Shown: positions 1 to 8,506, counted from the stretch's first letter. The stretch: DNA of 64,000 bases from Paraburkholderia sp. BL9I2N2 (GCF_004339745.1 NZ_SMGP01000005.1:248001-312000), one strand, 5' to 3'. The notes: generated by a model from the sequence alone, not told the origin. A program made the numbers and translations.

Positions 1-188
1 TGCGCGGCACGGTGCAGAGCGTGAAGCGCGGCGCGGTCAATGCCGAGGTCTCGCTGGTGCTGGATGGCGGCGCGGTGATTACCGCGGTCGTCACGAATGA
101 GAGCGTCGACACGCTCGGCCTCGTGGAAGGCGGGAGCGCTGTCGCCGCGTTCAAGGCGTCGAGTGTGATTCTCGGGGTGAAGGACTGA
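1..188 (+). CDS. modE: Molybdenum-dependent transcriptional regulator ModE, C-terminal TOBE end (partial)
   Basis: The reading frame is open from the window edge (codons from base 3) and ends at TGA 186-188. The visible 61 residues (RGTVQSVKRGAVNAEVSLVL, then VEGGSAVAAFKASSVILGVKD) have the repeated TOBE/MOP pattern that binds molybdate or tungstate. The gene converges on modC, ending 24 bases from its stop. Position and fold point to ModE, the molybdate-sensing repressor of modABC. The N-terminal winged helix-turn-helix lies outside the window, so a stand-alone molbindin cannot be excluded. Confidence 0.75.
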   Translation, partial: RGTVQSVKRGAVNAEVSLVLDGGAVITAVVTNESVDTLGLVEGGSAVAAFKASSVILGVKD

Positions 189-212
189 GCGCGCGAAACG
201 CTAACGATCGAG

Positions 213-914
213 TCAAGGCTCGCTGCGCGCATAGCCGGCGAACGGATGATCCTCGCGCACGCAGCCATCGCTGACCTGCACGACCTGATCGCCGAAGGCG
301 GCGACATCGTCGGGATCGTGCGTGATCAACACCATCGGAATATCGAGCCGTGTCTGCAGATCGGACAACTCGCGGCGCATGCGCTGACGCAAGACGCTGT
401 CGAGCGCCGAAAACGGTTCGTCCAGCAACAGCACCTGAGGTTGCGCGACGAGCGCTCGCGCCAGCGCCACGCGCTGCTTTTGTCCACCGGAAAGCTGCGC
501 CGGATGGTTGCCCGCCACGCTCTTCAACTCCAAGGCATCGAGCCAGTAATCGATCTGCGGATGCGCGATCCGCTTGCGCGGATTGAGCCAACCCTGCTGC
601 AAACCGAAGCCGATGTTCTGCCGCACATTCAGATGCGGAAATAGCGCGTAATCCTGAAACAGATAGGCGAGCTTGCGCGCCTGCGGTTTCAGATCGACGC
701 CGCGCACGCTGTCGAACAGCGCGTTGCCGTGCAGCGTGATCGAGCCTTCGTCGGGACGCAGCAGGCCGGCGATAGCCTGCAACGTCAGACTCTTGCCCGC
801 ACCCGACGGCCCGAACAGCACGACGCGTTGCGAGGTCGCGTTGAAGGCGACATCGAGCGTGAAACGTCGCTCGGCGCTCTGGAAGGTCTTGCGGATGTCG
901 ACGGCGAGCAGCAT
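213..914 (-). CDS. modC: Molybdate ABC transporter ATP-binding protein
   Basis: The 233-residue cytoplasmic ATPase powers molybdate import. Walker A (GPSGAGKS), the ABC signature (LSGGQKQR) and Walker B (VLLLDEPFSALD) are all present and in order. The ATG at 914 lies one base after the modB stop, so translation is probably coupled. The protein is about 120 residues shorter than the classical E. coli ModC because the C-terminal TOBE domain is absent; the ATPase core is complete. Last gene of modABC. Confidence 0.93.
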   Translation of the reverse strand: MLLAVDIRKTFQSAERRFTLDVAFNATSQRVVLFGPSGAGKSLTLQAIAGLLRPDEGSITLHGNALFDSVRGVDLKPQARKLAYLFQDYALFPHLNVRQNIGFGLQQGWLNPRKRIAHPQIDYWLDALELKSVAGNHPAQLSGGQKQRVALARALVAQPQVLLLDEPFSALDSVLRQRMRRELSDLQTRLDIPMVLITHDPDDVAAFGDQVVQVSDGCVREDHPFAGYARSEP

Positions 915-915
915 A

Positions 916-1590
916 TCAACCCGACTTCAACAACGTGTGCTGCGGCACGAGACGCCCCGCAAGCAACAGGATCACGACGCACGTCACCGAGGTCACGAGC
1001 ACGAGGAAATTCGCGGTGCTGTCGTCGCCGGCCTGCACGGCTGAATACACCGCTACCGACAGCGTCTGCGTGCGTCCCGGCAGATTGCCCGCGATCATCA
1101 GCGTCGCGCCGAATTCGCCGAGCGCCCGCGCGAACGCCAGCAGGCCGCCGGCGAGAATGCCACGCGCGGCGAGCGGCAGCGTCACGCGAAAGAACACGGC
1201 CGTCTCGCTGACGCCGAGCGTGCGCGCGGCGCGCTCGAGTTGCGGATCGACGGCCTCGAAGGCGGCGCGCGCCGATTTCAGTACAAGCGGAAACGCCACG
1301 ACCGTCGACGCGATCACCGCGCCCTGCCAGGTGAACACCAACTGGATATCGAAGCGGTCGAGCCAGCCGCCGATCACGCCACGCCGTCCGAGCAGAACGA
1401 GCAGGTAATAGCCGAGCACGGTGGGCGGCATGACGAGCGGCAGCATCAGCAGCGAGTCGATCACGTCGCGCGCGCCGGAGCGCCAGCGCGACAAACCGAA
1501 GCCCGCCGCGACGCCGAATACCAGATTGAGCGCGGTGGCCCAGCCCGCCACTTTCAACGACAGCAGAAGCGGAATCCAGGCCTGTTGCAT
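916..1590 (-). CDS. modB: Molybdate ABC transporter permease
   Basis: The 224-residue inner-membrane protein has several hydrophobic segments (PLLLSLKVAGWATALNLVFG near the N terminus). It carries the permease cytoplasmic loop that contacts ModC (ARTLGVSETAVFFRVTLPLA, roughly residues 130-150). The start is set at the ATG before QQAWIPLLL; the open frame runs further upstream, but there it overlaps modA and lacks permease character. It sits 23 bases after modA and one base before modC. Confidence 0.92.
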   Translation of the reverse strand: MQQAWIPLLLSLKVAGWATALNLVFGVAAGFGLSRWRSGARDVIDSLLMLPLVMPPTVLGYYLLVLLGRRGVIGGWLDRFDIQLVFTWQGAVIASTVVAFPLVLKSARAAFEAVDPQLERAARTLGVSETAVFFRVTLPLAARGILAGGLLAFARALGEFGATLMIAGNLPGRTQTLSVAVYSAVQAGDDSTANFLVLVTSVTCVVILLLAGRLVPQHTLLKSG

Positions 1591-1613
1591 GAGCGTGAGT
1601 CGTCCCGGTGAAG

Positions 1614-2387
1614 TTAGTGCGCGGGCTTGAAGCCGTACTTGGCGAGCACGGCCTGGCCGGCCGGCGACAGCACGAAGTTCATGAACGCTTGCGCGTCCGC
1701 TGCGTGGCGGCTGCCTTCCACTTGCGCGATCGGATAGGTGATCGGCGTTTGCGTCGGCACGTTGAGCGCGACCTTGACCTTGTCCGGCATGACGGCGGCG
1801 TCGGTGCTGAACACGAAGCCGGCGTCGACTTCGCCACGCGACACATAGTCGAGGCTCTGACGCACGTTCGAGGCCAGCACCGCCTTCGCGCTCACCGCAT
1901 CCCACACGCCCGCGGCCTGCAGAGCGCCCTGGGTGTATCGGCCGACCGGCACGGAAGCCGGATCGCCGTACGCGACGCGCTTCACGCTCGCCGAAGTCAG
2001 ATCGTTCAGAGCGGTCGGCGCGAAATGGCTGTCGGTCGGCACGATCAACACCAGTGAATTAGCGGCGAAGTCGCGGCGCGTGGCCGGCACGATCACTTTT
2101 TCGGCGGCGGCCTTGTCCATGGCCTTTTGATCCGCGGACGCGAACACGTCGGCGGGCGCGCCCTTGACGATCTGCTGCATTAGTACGTCGGAGGCGCCGA
2201 AGTTCAGCAGCACCTTGGTGCCCGGATGCTGCTGCTCGAACACTTCACTGACCGCCTTGAACGCGTTGGTCAGGCTGGCGGCGGCGGAAACCACCAGTTC
2301 GTCGGCGTGCGCGTTGGCGCTGATGGCGACGGAGACAGCGCTGGCGACGAACAGCGCTTGCTTCAGAAGGCGGCGGGAGAGTGTCAT
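1614..2387 (-). CDS. modA: Molybdate ABC transporter periplasmic binding protein
   Basis: The 257-residue protein begins with a signal peptide (MTLSRRLLKQALFVASAVSV, with the predicted cleavage after ANAHA). The mature part has the ModA/WtpA pattern: ELVVSAAASLTNAFKAVSEVF, then FGASDVLMQQIVKGAPADVF with the oxyanion-binding serines, and VGRYTQGAL. It captures molybdate in the periplasm for ModBC. First gene of the operon, preceded by the ModE-like box at 2437-2460. Confidence 0.94.
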   Translation of the reverse strand: MTLSRRLLKQALFVASAVSVAISANAHADELVVSAAASLTNAFKAVSEVFEQQHPGTKVLLNFGASDVLMQQIVKGAPADVFASADQKAMDKAAAEKVIVPATRRDFAANSLVLIVPTDSHFAPTALNDLTSASVKRVAYGDPASVPVGRYTQGALQAAGVWDAVSAKAVLASNVRQSLDYVSRGEVDAGFVFSTDAAVMPDKVKVALNVPTQTPITYPIAQVEGSRHAADAQAFMNFVLSPAGQAVLAKYGFKPAH

Positions 2388-2436
2388 GAAGGATTGGAAG
2401 TCCGGCGTGAACCGGATCGGCGGGTTAAAACGCTAT

Positions 2437-2460
2437 CGTAATATATGAAAGGTTATAACG
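2437..2460. promoter_or_regulatory. Putative ModE-binding site upstream of modA
   Basis: An imperfect inverted repeat CGTAATATA-N6-GTTATAACG lies about 50 bases upstream of the modA start. ModE sites in proteobacteria follow roughly CGTTATATA-N6-TATATAACG. The left arm differs at one position and the right arm at two. It lies in an AT-rich patch between modA and the downstream PAP2 gene, where the modABC promoter is expected. The match was made by eye. Confidence 0.55.
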
Positions 2461-2522
2461 GTGGCCCATGACAATTATTCAGCCGTGCGCATGAAGCGGC
2501 TCGTCGAGCAACGGGAGATGAT

Positions 2523-3224
2523 TCAGGCGTCGGACGAATGCGGCGGCGCCAGCGTGTTGAGCGTTTGCGACAGCGGCGCCGTGGCCGGACGGACATCGCG
2601 TACCGCCTTCCACTTCGCGCGAATGAACGGCCGGTCATGACCGGACACTTTCAGCGCGATATGCGTGACCCAGCGCTGCGTCGGTACGTGCACGCCGTGC
2701 ACCAGCACCGCGAGGACCATCATGCTGACGGCGACGGGCAGAACCGACAGCCGGCCCGGCTCCGCATGCCACGCGAGGCGGACGAACACCAGCGCCGCCA
2801 ACGCGCCGGTCAGGCAGCCGGTGATGGCTTCAGACGGCGAGTGAGCGCTCAGCACGACGCGCGACAACCCCACCGCGATCCCCGCGGCAAGGCCGAGCAG
2901 CACGCCGGCCAGCCGGATGCCTGGACGCGCCGGCAACAGTATGAGGAACAGCACGACCGGATAGACCGCGGTGGATAGCATGGCATGGCCGCTGACGCCG
3001 GTGAAGTCCAGCTCTCGCACGCCGACACCCCAGCCGAGGAATGCCAGCTTCGTCACCGTCACAATGCCGATGGCCGCGCCGAGCAGCAGCAGCCAGCCCG
3101 CCGCCATGCGCCATGTGTAGCCGACCGCCAGCCACAACGCGATGGCGAACGCGAGCGGCAGCGTCATGCCGGCGCCGCCGAGGCTGGTGATCGAATACCA
3201 AAGGTGGGCAGGTAAATCGGGCAT
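2523..3224 (-). CDS. PAP2-superfamily membrane phosphatase
   Basis: The 233-residue integral membrane protein has about six hydrophobic segments. It shows the acid-phosphatase motifs SGHAMLSTAVYP (catalytic His) and SRVVLSAHSPSEAITG (Arg and second His); the first motif (K...R before SGH) is recognisable but loose. PAP2 enzymes dephosphorylate lipid phosphates such as undecaprenyl pyrophosphate or phosphatidate at the membrane; the substrate here is unknown. The start is placed at MPDLPAHLWY because the extra upstream residues of the open frame are arginine-rich and not family-like. Confidence 0.8.
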   Translation of the reverse strand: MPDLPAHLWYSITSLGGAGMTLPLAFAIALWLAVGYTWRMAAGWLLLLGAAIGIVTVTKLAFLGWGVGVRELDFTGVSGHAMLSTAVYPVVLFLILLPARPGIRLAGVLLGLAAGIAVGLSRVVLSAHSPSEAITGCLTGALAALVFVRLAWHAEPGRLSVLPVAVSMMVLAVLVHGVHVPTQRWVTHIALKVSGHDRPFIRAKWKAVRDVRPATAPLSQTLNTLAPPHSSDA

Positions 3225-3635
3225 GGCAAAAAGCGCGACCAAGGCCGCGTAGAATCGGGTTGGTGGTGGGTAACGCACGAGCGGCGCAATTCGCCCACTC
3301 GGCCGGCGCGGCGTAAGTCGCGCGCGGCAAAGAATCAACCGCCAGTATAGACGGGTGCTGCAGGGCGGCGCGCCGCGCACGTAGCTTTTTGCCGCTTAAC
3401 GTTAGCTGACGAACAAGTGATAAAGATTCGGCCGACAAATGGCAGATAAACAGCGGACGAGCCTTGCCGGGCTTTGACGCCAGCCTCGTGACAAGGTTCG
3501 CCGGGCGGAAAATTCGGTCCCGGATAGCATTCCAGGGTTCCAGCATCGCATGAGGATTGGTGTTATTGTGCATTGCACAACAAAGCGCCGTTCTACCGGA
3601 CGGACCCTGTCCCTTTTTGCGAGGTTTTTCCGCCA
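3225..3635. other. Divergent intergenic region
   Basis: This 411-base gap separates the PAP2 gene (minus) from the esterase gene (plus). Open frames here are shadows without family character. The one clear element is a perfect 15-base palindrome at 3566-3580, listed separately. Confidence 0.6.
3566..3580. promoter_or_regulatory. 15-bp palindrome TTGTGCA-T-TGCACAA upstream of the esterase gene
   Basis: The two 7-base arms are perfect complements around a single T, ending 55 bases before the esterase ATG. Similar TGCA-centred palindromes precede phasin and other polyhydroxyalkanoate genes in beta-proteobacteria and are attributed to the PhaR repressor. The downstream gene belongs to the PHB-depolymerase esterase family, so a PHA link is reasonable, but the assignment to PhaR is inference. 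Confidence 0.5.
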
Positions 3636-4832
3636 ATGGCAAAAAGTCTATCGAAAATCTGGCTGCGCGGTCTGAAGCGGCTGCTCGCGATCCAAACCGA
3701 GCACGCCCGCAAAACAACCAAGCGCACAACGACGCGACCGGCCCGGCCCGCCACCAGTAAGCCGTCCACCAAAGTTCGCCCGGTCAAGCTGGATGCGGTG
3801 GTGCGTGCGCCCGCCAAGCGCGAAGTGCCGCGCGCCGCCGCTCGCGAGTCGCGGGTGCGTCCACGCGCGTCGGCATGGGCAAGCGGCTCGTGGACGCGCT
3901 CGTTCCACTCGGCGCCCGCCGCGCCCGGCCGGCTCGTCAATCATCTTCAGTACGGCTTGTATGTCCCGACCGGCCATGCGCTCGAGGCCATGCCGCTGGT
4001 GGTGATGCTGCACGGCTGCACGCAGTCGATCGACGAATTCGCCGAAGGTACGCGGATGAACGTGCTCGCCGACCGCTTCGGCTTTGCCGTGGTTTATCCG
4101 GAACAGTCGAAGCACGTGCACTCGCACCGCTGCTGGCATTGGTACGACGCCGGCGATAGCGCCGGCGGTGCCGAAGCGCGAGCGGTGGTGTCGCTGGTGG
4201 ACGCCTTGGTCGCGCAGCATGGTTTCGACAGCGAGCGCGTGTACGTCGCCGGAATCTCCGCCGGCGCCGGCCTGACGGCGCTTCTGGCCGTCAACTATCC
4301 GGAGCATTTCGCAGCGGTCGCGCTGCATTCCGGCCCCGCTTTCGGCGAGGCGCGTTCCGGCGTCGCGGCGATGGACGTGATGCGGCGCGGTGCGCGCCGC
4401 GAACCGGCCGAACTGGTCGACGAAACCGCCGACGTGGCGCGTTACCCCGGCATGCCGGCCATCATCATCCACGGCGACGCCGACCATGTGGTCTCGCCGA
4501 TCAATGCCGACCAACTGGCCGTGCAGTTTCTCCGCCTGAACCGCATCGTCGACCAGAACGGCGCGCGCAAATCCGGTGAAGTCCGCGAGGACCGCAAGGG
4601 CGGCGTGGTCATGCGCGACTACCTGCGCGGTGGGCGGCGTGTGGTGCGGCTGTGCCGTGTGCAAGGGCTTGCCCATGCCTGGAGCGGCGGCGACGACGCC
4701 GTGCCGTTTCATTCAGCCAAAGGTCCCGACGCAAGCGCCATGGTGTGGGAATTTTTCAAGCACCAGCGCCGTACAGGCACAGGCCGTATCGCGGAAGCGG
4801 ACGCCGCAGCGGCCTCAGCGGGCGCACGGTGA
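3636..4832 (+). CDS. PHB-depolymerase-family alpha/beta hydrolase (LpqC/esterase PHB type)
   Basis: The 398-residue hydrolase shows the family signature HGCTQSIDEFAEGTRMN and VVYPEQSK, followed by the CWHWYD element. The nucleophile elbow is GISAGAGL; the likely acid is the Asp in HGDADHVVSPIN and the base is the His in GLAHAWSGG. The first ~90 residues are Arg/Lys/Pro-rich and low in complexity, without an obvious signal peptide, so a cytosolic site is possible. The start is the ATG of MAKSLSKIW; a longer form from 3573 would lack family support. It may act on PHB oligomers or other esters. Confidence 0.82.
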   Translation: MAKSLSKIWLRGLKRLLAIQTEHARKTTKRTTTRPARPATSKPSTKVRPVKLDAVVRAPAKREVPRAAARESRVRPRASAWASGSWTRSFHSAPAAPGRLVNHLQYGLYVPTGHALEAMPLVVMLHGCTQSIDEFAEGTRMNVLADRFGFAVVYPEQSKHVHSHRCWHWYDAGDSAGGAEARAVVSLVDALVAQHGFDSERVYVAGISAGAGLTALLAVNYPEHFAAVALHSGPAFGEARSGVAAMDVMRRGARREPAELVDETADVARYPGMPAIIIHGDADHVVSPINADQLAVQFLRLNRIVDQNGARKSGEVREDRKGGVVMRDYLRGGRRVVRLCRVQGLAHAWSGGDDAVPFHSAKGPDASAMVWEFFKHQRRTGTGRIAEADAAAASAGAR

Positions 4833-4869
4833 CGTTGGAGCAACACTTCGAAATGAGTGCTGGCGCGTT

Positions 4870-4919
4870 ACTAGGGTTTTCCCTATAATACGGGTTATCC
4901 CTTAGGCGTTAACGCCTAA
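4870..4919 (+). promoter_or_regulatory. Promoter with stacked palindromes upstream of the DUF3563 gene
   Basis: Two near-identical ten-base elements, GGGTTTTCCC (4873-4882) and GGGTTATCCC (4892-4901), flank a TATAAT hexamer at 4884-4889. They are followed by a perfect 18-base palindrome, TTAGGCGTTAACGCCTAA (4902-4919). The last lies 20 bases before the ATG, so it would be in the 5' untranslated region. The layout suggests a regulated promoter; no regulator is identified. Confidence 0.5.
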
Positions 4920-4939
4920 ACTCATTGCCGAGGTTGACC

Positions 4940-5116
4940 ATGTATCTGCTTAGCCGCCTGTTTCTGTTTCTGACCAAATCGCCCGATCAACTCGCGAAAG
5001 AACGCGCTGACGCTTTCCTCGCCGAAGCAACGGATCTGTACGATCTGGAATTCCGTATGCGTAAGCTGGACCGTGAGGCGAACCTTCGCCAACCGTCGTG
5101 GATGAGCCAGCACTAA
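4940..5116 (+). CDS. DUF3563 family small protein
   Basis: The 58-residue protein (MYLLSRLFLFLTKSPDQLAK, then ATDLYDLEFRMRKLDRE) matches the short DUF3563 family, abundant in Burkholderiaceae and of unknown function. The ATDLYDLEFRMRKLDR core is the conserved part. The ATG at 4940 has a GAGGT ribosome site 8 bases upstream; a TTG start 15 bases earlier is open but unnecessary. It is preceded by an unusually symmetric promoter region. Confidence 0.85.
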   Translation: MYLLSRLFLFLTKSPDQLAKERADAFLAEATDLYDLEFRMRKLDREANLRQPSWMSQH

Positions 5117-5202
5117 GCTGCGCAAGTCAAAAACATCGGCGCGGATTGCGACGCCGGTGTTCGGGTGAGGCGCCCCAAGCTGTCGCAGATTGTCGCAAGC
5201 GC

Positions 5203-5661
5203 TCAGACAGCCGGATTCAATTGCCACAACGCGTGATTCAACACCGCGGCGAACGCCACCCAGGCGACATAGGGCATCAATAATCCGCCTGCCCAGCGGT
5301 CTCGTCGCCAGAATGCCCATGTCAGCGCGACGATCAATATCAGCAGTATCAAAATATCGGCCAGCGCCACGCCCGGTCGATGCAGGCCGAAAAAGAGCCA
5401 CATCCAGGCCGCGTTGAACAGCAACTGCACCAGCCATAAAACGATCGATGCGCTCAGGCCGTCGCGTTTCCACACGCGCCAGGCGGCAATCGCCATCAGC
5501 ACATACAGCACCGACCACGCCGGCGGGAACACCCAATCCGGCGGATTGAACGCGGGCTTTTGCAGCGCCACGTACCAGGCGTCAGGCAAAAACCGGCTCG
5601 CAACGAATGCGGCTGCGAACGCCAAAACAAGAAACACCAGCAGCGACGGCAATCGGCGCAT
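5203..5661 (-). CDS. tspO: TspO/MBR family protein
   Basis: The 152-residue membrane protein has five hydrophobic segments. It carries the TspO hallmarks W(Y)VALQKPAFNPPDWVFPPAWSVLY near the N terminus and LWLVQLLFNAAWMWLFFGLH in the middle. Family members bind porphyrins and cholesterol-like ligands and modulate tetrapyrrole or stress responses. It lies 53 bases upstream of the photolyase stop on the same strand; the two could be cotranscribed, an arrangement that would link two light/oxidative-stress functions. Confidence 0.88.
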   Translation of the reverse strand: MRRLPSLLVFLVLAFAAAFVASRFLPDAWYVALQKPAFNPPDWVFPPAWSVLYVLMAIAAWRVWKRDGLSASIVLWLVQLLFNAAWMWLFFGLHRPGVALADILILLILIVALTWAFWRRDRWAGGLLMPYVAWVAFAAVLNHALWQLNPAV

Positions 5662-5714
5662 CCCGAGGCTCCTTCAGATATACAGAATCAAAGCAAAGCG
5701 GCGTAAGCGGGTGC

Positions 5715-7214
5715 TCACTTGCCGAAACGGGCCAGCGTGCGCGCCCGCGCTTCGGCATGGTCGACGATCGGTGCCGGATAGTCCTTGCCCAATACCACGC
5801 CGAATTCCGCGAGCCGGTCCGCTCCCGCCAGCCACGGCGCGTGAATCCACTTCGACGGCAGCTTCGCGAGCTGGGGCAAATAGCGTTTGATAAAGCGTCC
5901 TTCGGCGTCGAATTTTTCGGACTGCGTGATCGGATTGAAGATCCGGAAATAAGGCTGCGCGTCGCATCCCGTCGACGCCGCCCACTGCCATCCGCCGTTA
6001 TTCGCCGAGAAATCGAAGTCGTTCAACTGTTCGGCGAAGTACCGTTCGCCGAGCCGCCAGTCCACGCCCAGATCCTTCACCAGGAAGCTCGCTGTCACCA
6101 TCCGCAAGCGGTTGTGCATATAGCCGGTGCGGTTCAATTGCAGCATCGCGGCGTCGACGAGCGGGTAGCCCGTGCGGCCGTCGCACCACGCGGCGAACGC
6201 TTCGTCCGCCTCCGGGCCCTGTTCCCAGCGCAGCCGGTCGTACTCCTCCTTGAACGACGCGCCGCTTGCGAGCCGCGGATGATGCGCCAGGATCATGAAG
6301 TAGAAGTCTCGCCAGATCAGCTCCGACAGCCACGTCGCGGAGCCTTGCCCGTCGGGTTGCAGCGACATCTCGTGGGCGAGGCGCGCAAGTGTGCGAATCG
6401 AGACCGTCCCGAAGCGCAGATGCATCGACAGGTAGCTCGGGCCTTTGGCGGCGGGGAAGTCGCGCCGGTCCTTGTAGCTGTGGATACGCGTCGCGAAGTC
6501 GTCGAGCAGATGCTGCGCGCCGCTCATGCCGGTGGGCAGGTCCAGTTCCGCCAGGTTGCTCGGCGTAAAGCCGAGTTGAGCGAGCGTCGGTAACCGGCGG
6601 TCCAGCTTCGACGGCGGCGCGGCCAGATGCTTCGTGTAGGTTTCCACGGGATACGGCTTCAGATCGAAGGCCGTCAGTTGCCTGAGCCATGCGTTCTTGT
6701 ACGGCGTGAACACCGTGAAAGGCTTGTTCTGGCCAGTGAGCACCTCGTCGCGCTCGAAAATCACCTGATCCTTGAACGTCAGCCACTGGCGTCCAGCTTC
6801 AGCGAGCCGCTCGCGGACCGTCTCGTCGCGCTCGATGGCGACCGGCTCGTAGTCGTGATTCGCGAAAACCGCGTCCGCGCCGAGTTCGTCGGCGAGCTTC
6901 GGCACCAGGTCGGCGGGTTCGCCGTACAGCACGATCAGGCCGCCGCCGTTCGCGCGCAACGCTTCGTCCAGTTCACCCAGCGCCGCAAGAATCAACTCGA
7001 TGCGGCGATCCTGCGGCTGCGTATCGGGATGACGAGCCTGCCACGCGTCGACCAGCGGTTGCAGGATCGTCGTGTCGAACACGAATGCGCACCACACGCT
7101 TTCGCAATGCTTGAGCGCGTAGTAGAGCGCGGCGTTGTCCGTGCTGCGCAGGTCGCGGCGAAACCAGACCAGACCGGTGTCGAAGGAGTCGTTCAGTTGT
7201 CGGACGCGTGTCAT
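5715..7214 (-). CDS. phrB: Deoxyribodipyrimidine photo-lyase
   Basis: The 499-residue flavoprotein repairs cyclobutane pyrimidine dimers using light. The N-terminal antenna domain opens with GLVWFRRDLRSTDNAAL. The C-terminal FAD domain shows TWLSELIWRDFYFMI, GRTGYPLVDAAMLQLNRTGYMHNRLRMV and NNGGWQWAASTGCDAQPYFRIFNP, with the Trp residues of the electron-transfer chain. The start is the ATG of MTRVRQLND, close to the first conserved residues; the upstream open frame belongs to the antisense of ohr. Confidence 0.95.
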   Translation of the reverse strand: MTRVRQLNDSFDTGLVWFRRDLRSTDNAALYYALKHCESVWCAFVFDTTILQPLVDAWQARHPDTQPQDRRIELILAALGELDEALRANGGGLIVLYGEPADLVPKLADELGADAVFANHDYEPVAIERDETVRERLAEAGRQWLTFKDQVIFERDEVLTGQNKPFTVFTPYKNAWLRQLTAFDLKPYPVETYTKHLAAPPSKLDRRLPTLAQLGFTPSNLAELDLPTGMSGAQHLLDDFATRIHSYKDRRDFPAAKGPSYLSMHLRFGTVSIRTLARLAHEMSLQPDGQGSATWLSELIWRDFYFMILAHHPRLASGASFKEEYDRLRWEQGPEADEAFAAWCDGRTGYPLVDAAMLQLNRTGYMHNRLRMVTASFLVKDLGVDWRLGERYFAEQLNDFDFSANNGGWQWAASTGCDAQPYFRIFNPITQSEKFDAEGRFIKRYLPQLAKLPSKWIHAPWLAGADRLAEFGVVLGKDYPAPIVDHAEARARTLARFGK

Positions 7215-7431
7215 CAGGAACGTGGAGAGTGGAACTAAGTGCGTGGCCGCGCTATCGCCGGCCGGGAGCGCTGCAAGCGACGGTATGGCCCTGCGTCGCA
7301 CATCGCATGCCGCGTCGGTAAACGCCACAGCGCCCGCTCCTATTGTGCAGGGTGCGGGCGCCGTGCGTGGCAGGCGGCGAGGTTTTCCGCGCCGCTCAAG
7401 CGGTTCTTTAGCGATGCATCGAATCCGTCGC

Positions 7432-7851
7432 TTACGCGATTTGCAAACGGACGTCGACGTTGTTACGCGTGGCGTTCGAGTACGGGCAGACCTGATGCGC
7501 TGCGTCGACCAGTTCCTTCGCCGCGCCGGCGTCCAGACCCGGCAGCGAGACGCGCAGATCGATGTCGAGTGCGAAGCCGCCCTTGTCGTTCGGGCCGATG
7601 CCGACTTCCGCCGTGACTTGCGTGTCCGCCGGCAAGGTCTGCTTCTTCTGGCCGGCGACAAACTTCATGGCGCTCAGGAAACACGCCGAGTAGCCTGCTG
7701 CAAAGAGTTGTTCCGGATTCGTACCTGCTGCGCCGGTGCCGCCCAGTTCACGCGGTGCTGCCAGCTTAACGTCCAATGCATTGTCCGACGATACTGCACG
7801 GCCGTCGCGGCCACCGGTGCTCGTTGCGCTTGCTTTGTAGAGGATGTTCAT
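7432..7851 (-). CDS. ohr: Organic hydroperoxide resistance protein (OsmC/Ohr family)
   Basis: The 139-residue thiol peroxidase detoxifies organic and lipid hydroperoxides. Both catalytic cysteines are present, Cys57 in AGYSACF and Cys122 in HQVCPYS, with the Arg at ~18 (GGRDGRA) that tunes the active site. It follows ohrR on the same strand with 174 bases between, and a double palindrome at 7958-7981 lies in that gap, consistent with independent repression by OhrR. Confidence 0.96.
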   Translation of the reverse strand: MNILYKASATSTGGRDGRAVSSDNALDVKLAAPRELGGTGAAGTNPEQLFAAGYSACFLSAMKFVAGQKKQTLPADTQVTAEVGIGPNDKGGFALDIDLRVSLPGLDAGAAKELVDAAHQVCPYSNATRNNVDVRLQIA

Positions 7852-7957
7852 GGTGCTGTTCCTATGTCTGGGTTGTCAGGATCTGCAAATTTGCCGCTCT
7901 TTGCCGAGCCCGCCGTTCTGGCGGAGCGCTGTCGCAGCGGCATGTGAGTAAGATAGT

Positions 7958-7981
7958 ACACAAATCATTTGTGTGCAAATG
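7958..7981. promoter_or_regulatory. Overlapping palindromes, probable OhrR operator of ohr
   Basis: ACACAAAT-C-ATTTGTGT (7958-7974) is a perfect 17-base palindrome. It overlaps CATTTG-TGTG-CAAATG (7966-7981), also with perfect arms. The elements lie 107-130 bases upstream of the ohr ATG. The TTTG-TGTG-CAAA core reappears in modified form upstream of ohrR, which supports OhrR as the common ligand-responsive repressor. Confidence 0.7.
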
Positions 7982-8025
7982 AATTTTTGCATCATAGCGA
8001 TAACGCACGTTTTGCAACGGGCCGA

Positions 8026-8478
8026 CTAGAGGTCCATGTAATCGTTGAGGGTGGTGCGCAGGCGAGTCAGGTCGTCGCGCAAACGCAGCAGAAATTCGGG
8101 CGTCTGCTGGGTTGCGCACAAGATTTCCGCGGGCACTTCGCGCGCCTGGCGCTTGAGCGCCGAGCCGGCTTTGGTGAGCCGGATATACACGAGACGCTCA
8201 TCTTCGACGCCGCGCACCCGCTCCAGCAGCCCTTGTGTCTCGAGACGCTTGAGCAGCGGCGTGACCGTCGCCGAGTCGAGGTTCAGGCGCGCGGCCATGT
8301 CTTTGACCGTGACGTCGTCGCTCTCCCACAGCACCAGCATGGCCAGATATTGCGGATACGTGAGGCCCAGCTTGTCCAGTAGCGGCTTGTACGCCTTCGT
8401 CATGGCAAGCGAGGTCGAGTAGAGGGCGAAGCAGAGTTGCTCGTCGAGCGTGAAGGGCAAAGCGGAGCGCTGGGTCAT
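8026..8478 (-). CDS. ohrR: MarR-family organic hydroperoxide sensor OhrR
   Basis: The 150-residue winged-helix repressor carries the peroxide-sensing cysteine, Cys16, in the diagnostic context LDEQLCFALYS. The MarR DNA-binding core follows (DVTVKDMAARLNLDSATVTPLLKRLETQGLLER, wing RLVYIRLT). Oxidation of Cys16 releases DNA and induces ohr. The start is the ATG of MTQRSALPF; a longer open frame reads through the operator and is not family-like. An additional Cys near residue 120 (AEILCATQQ) fits the two-cysteine OhrR type. Confidence 0.93.
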   Translation of the reverse strand: MTQRSALPFTLDEQLCFALYSTSLAMTKAYKPLLDKLGLTYPQYLAMLVLWESDDVTVKDMAARLNLDSATVTPLLKRLETQGLLERVRGVEDERLVYIRLTKAGSALKRQAREVPAEILCATQQTPEFLLRLRDDLTRLRTTLNDYMDL

Positions 8479-8506
8479 GGTGCATCTCGTATAAAAGAGC
8501 GTGCAA

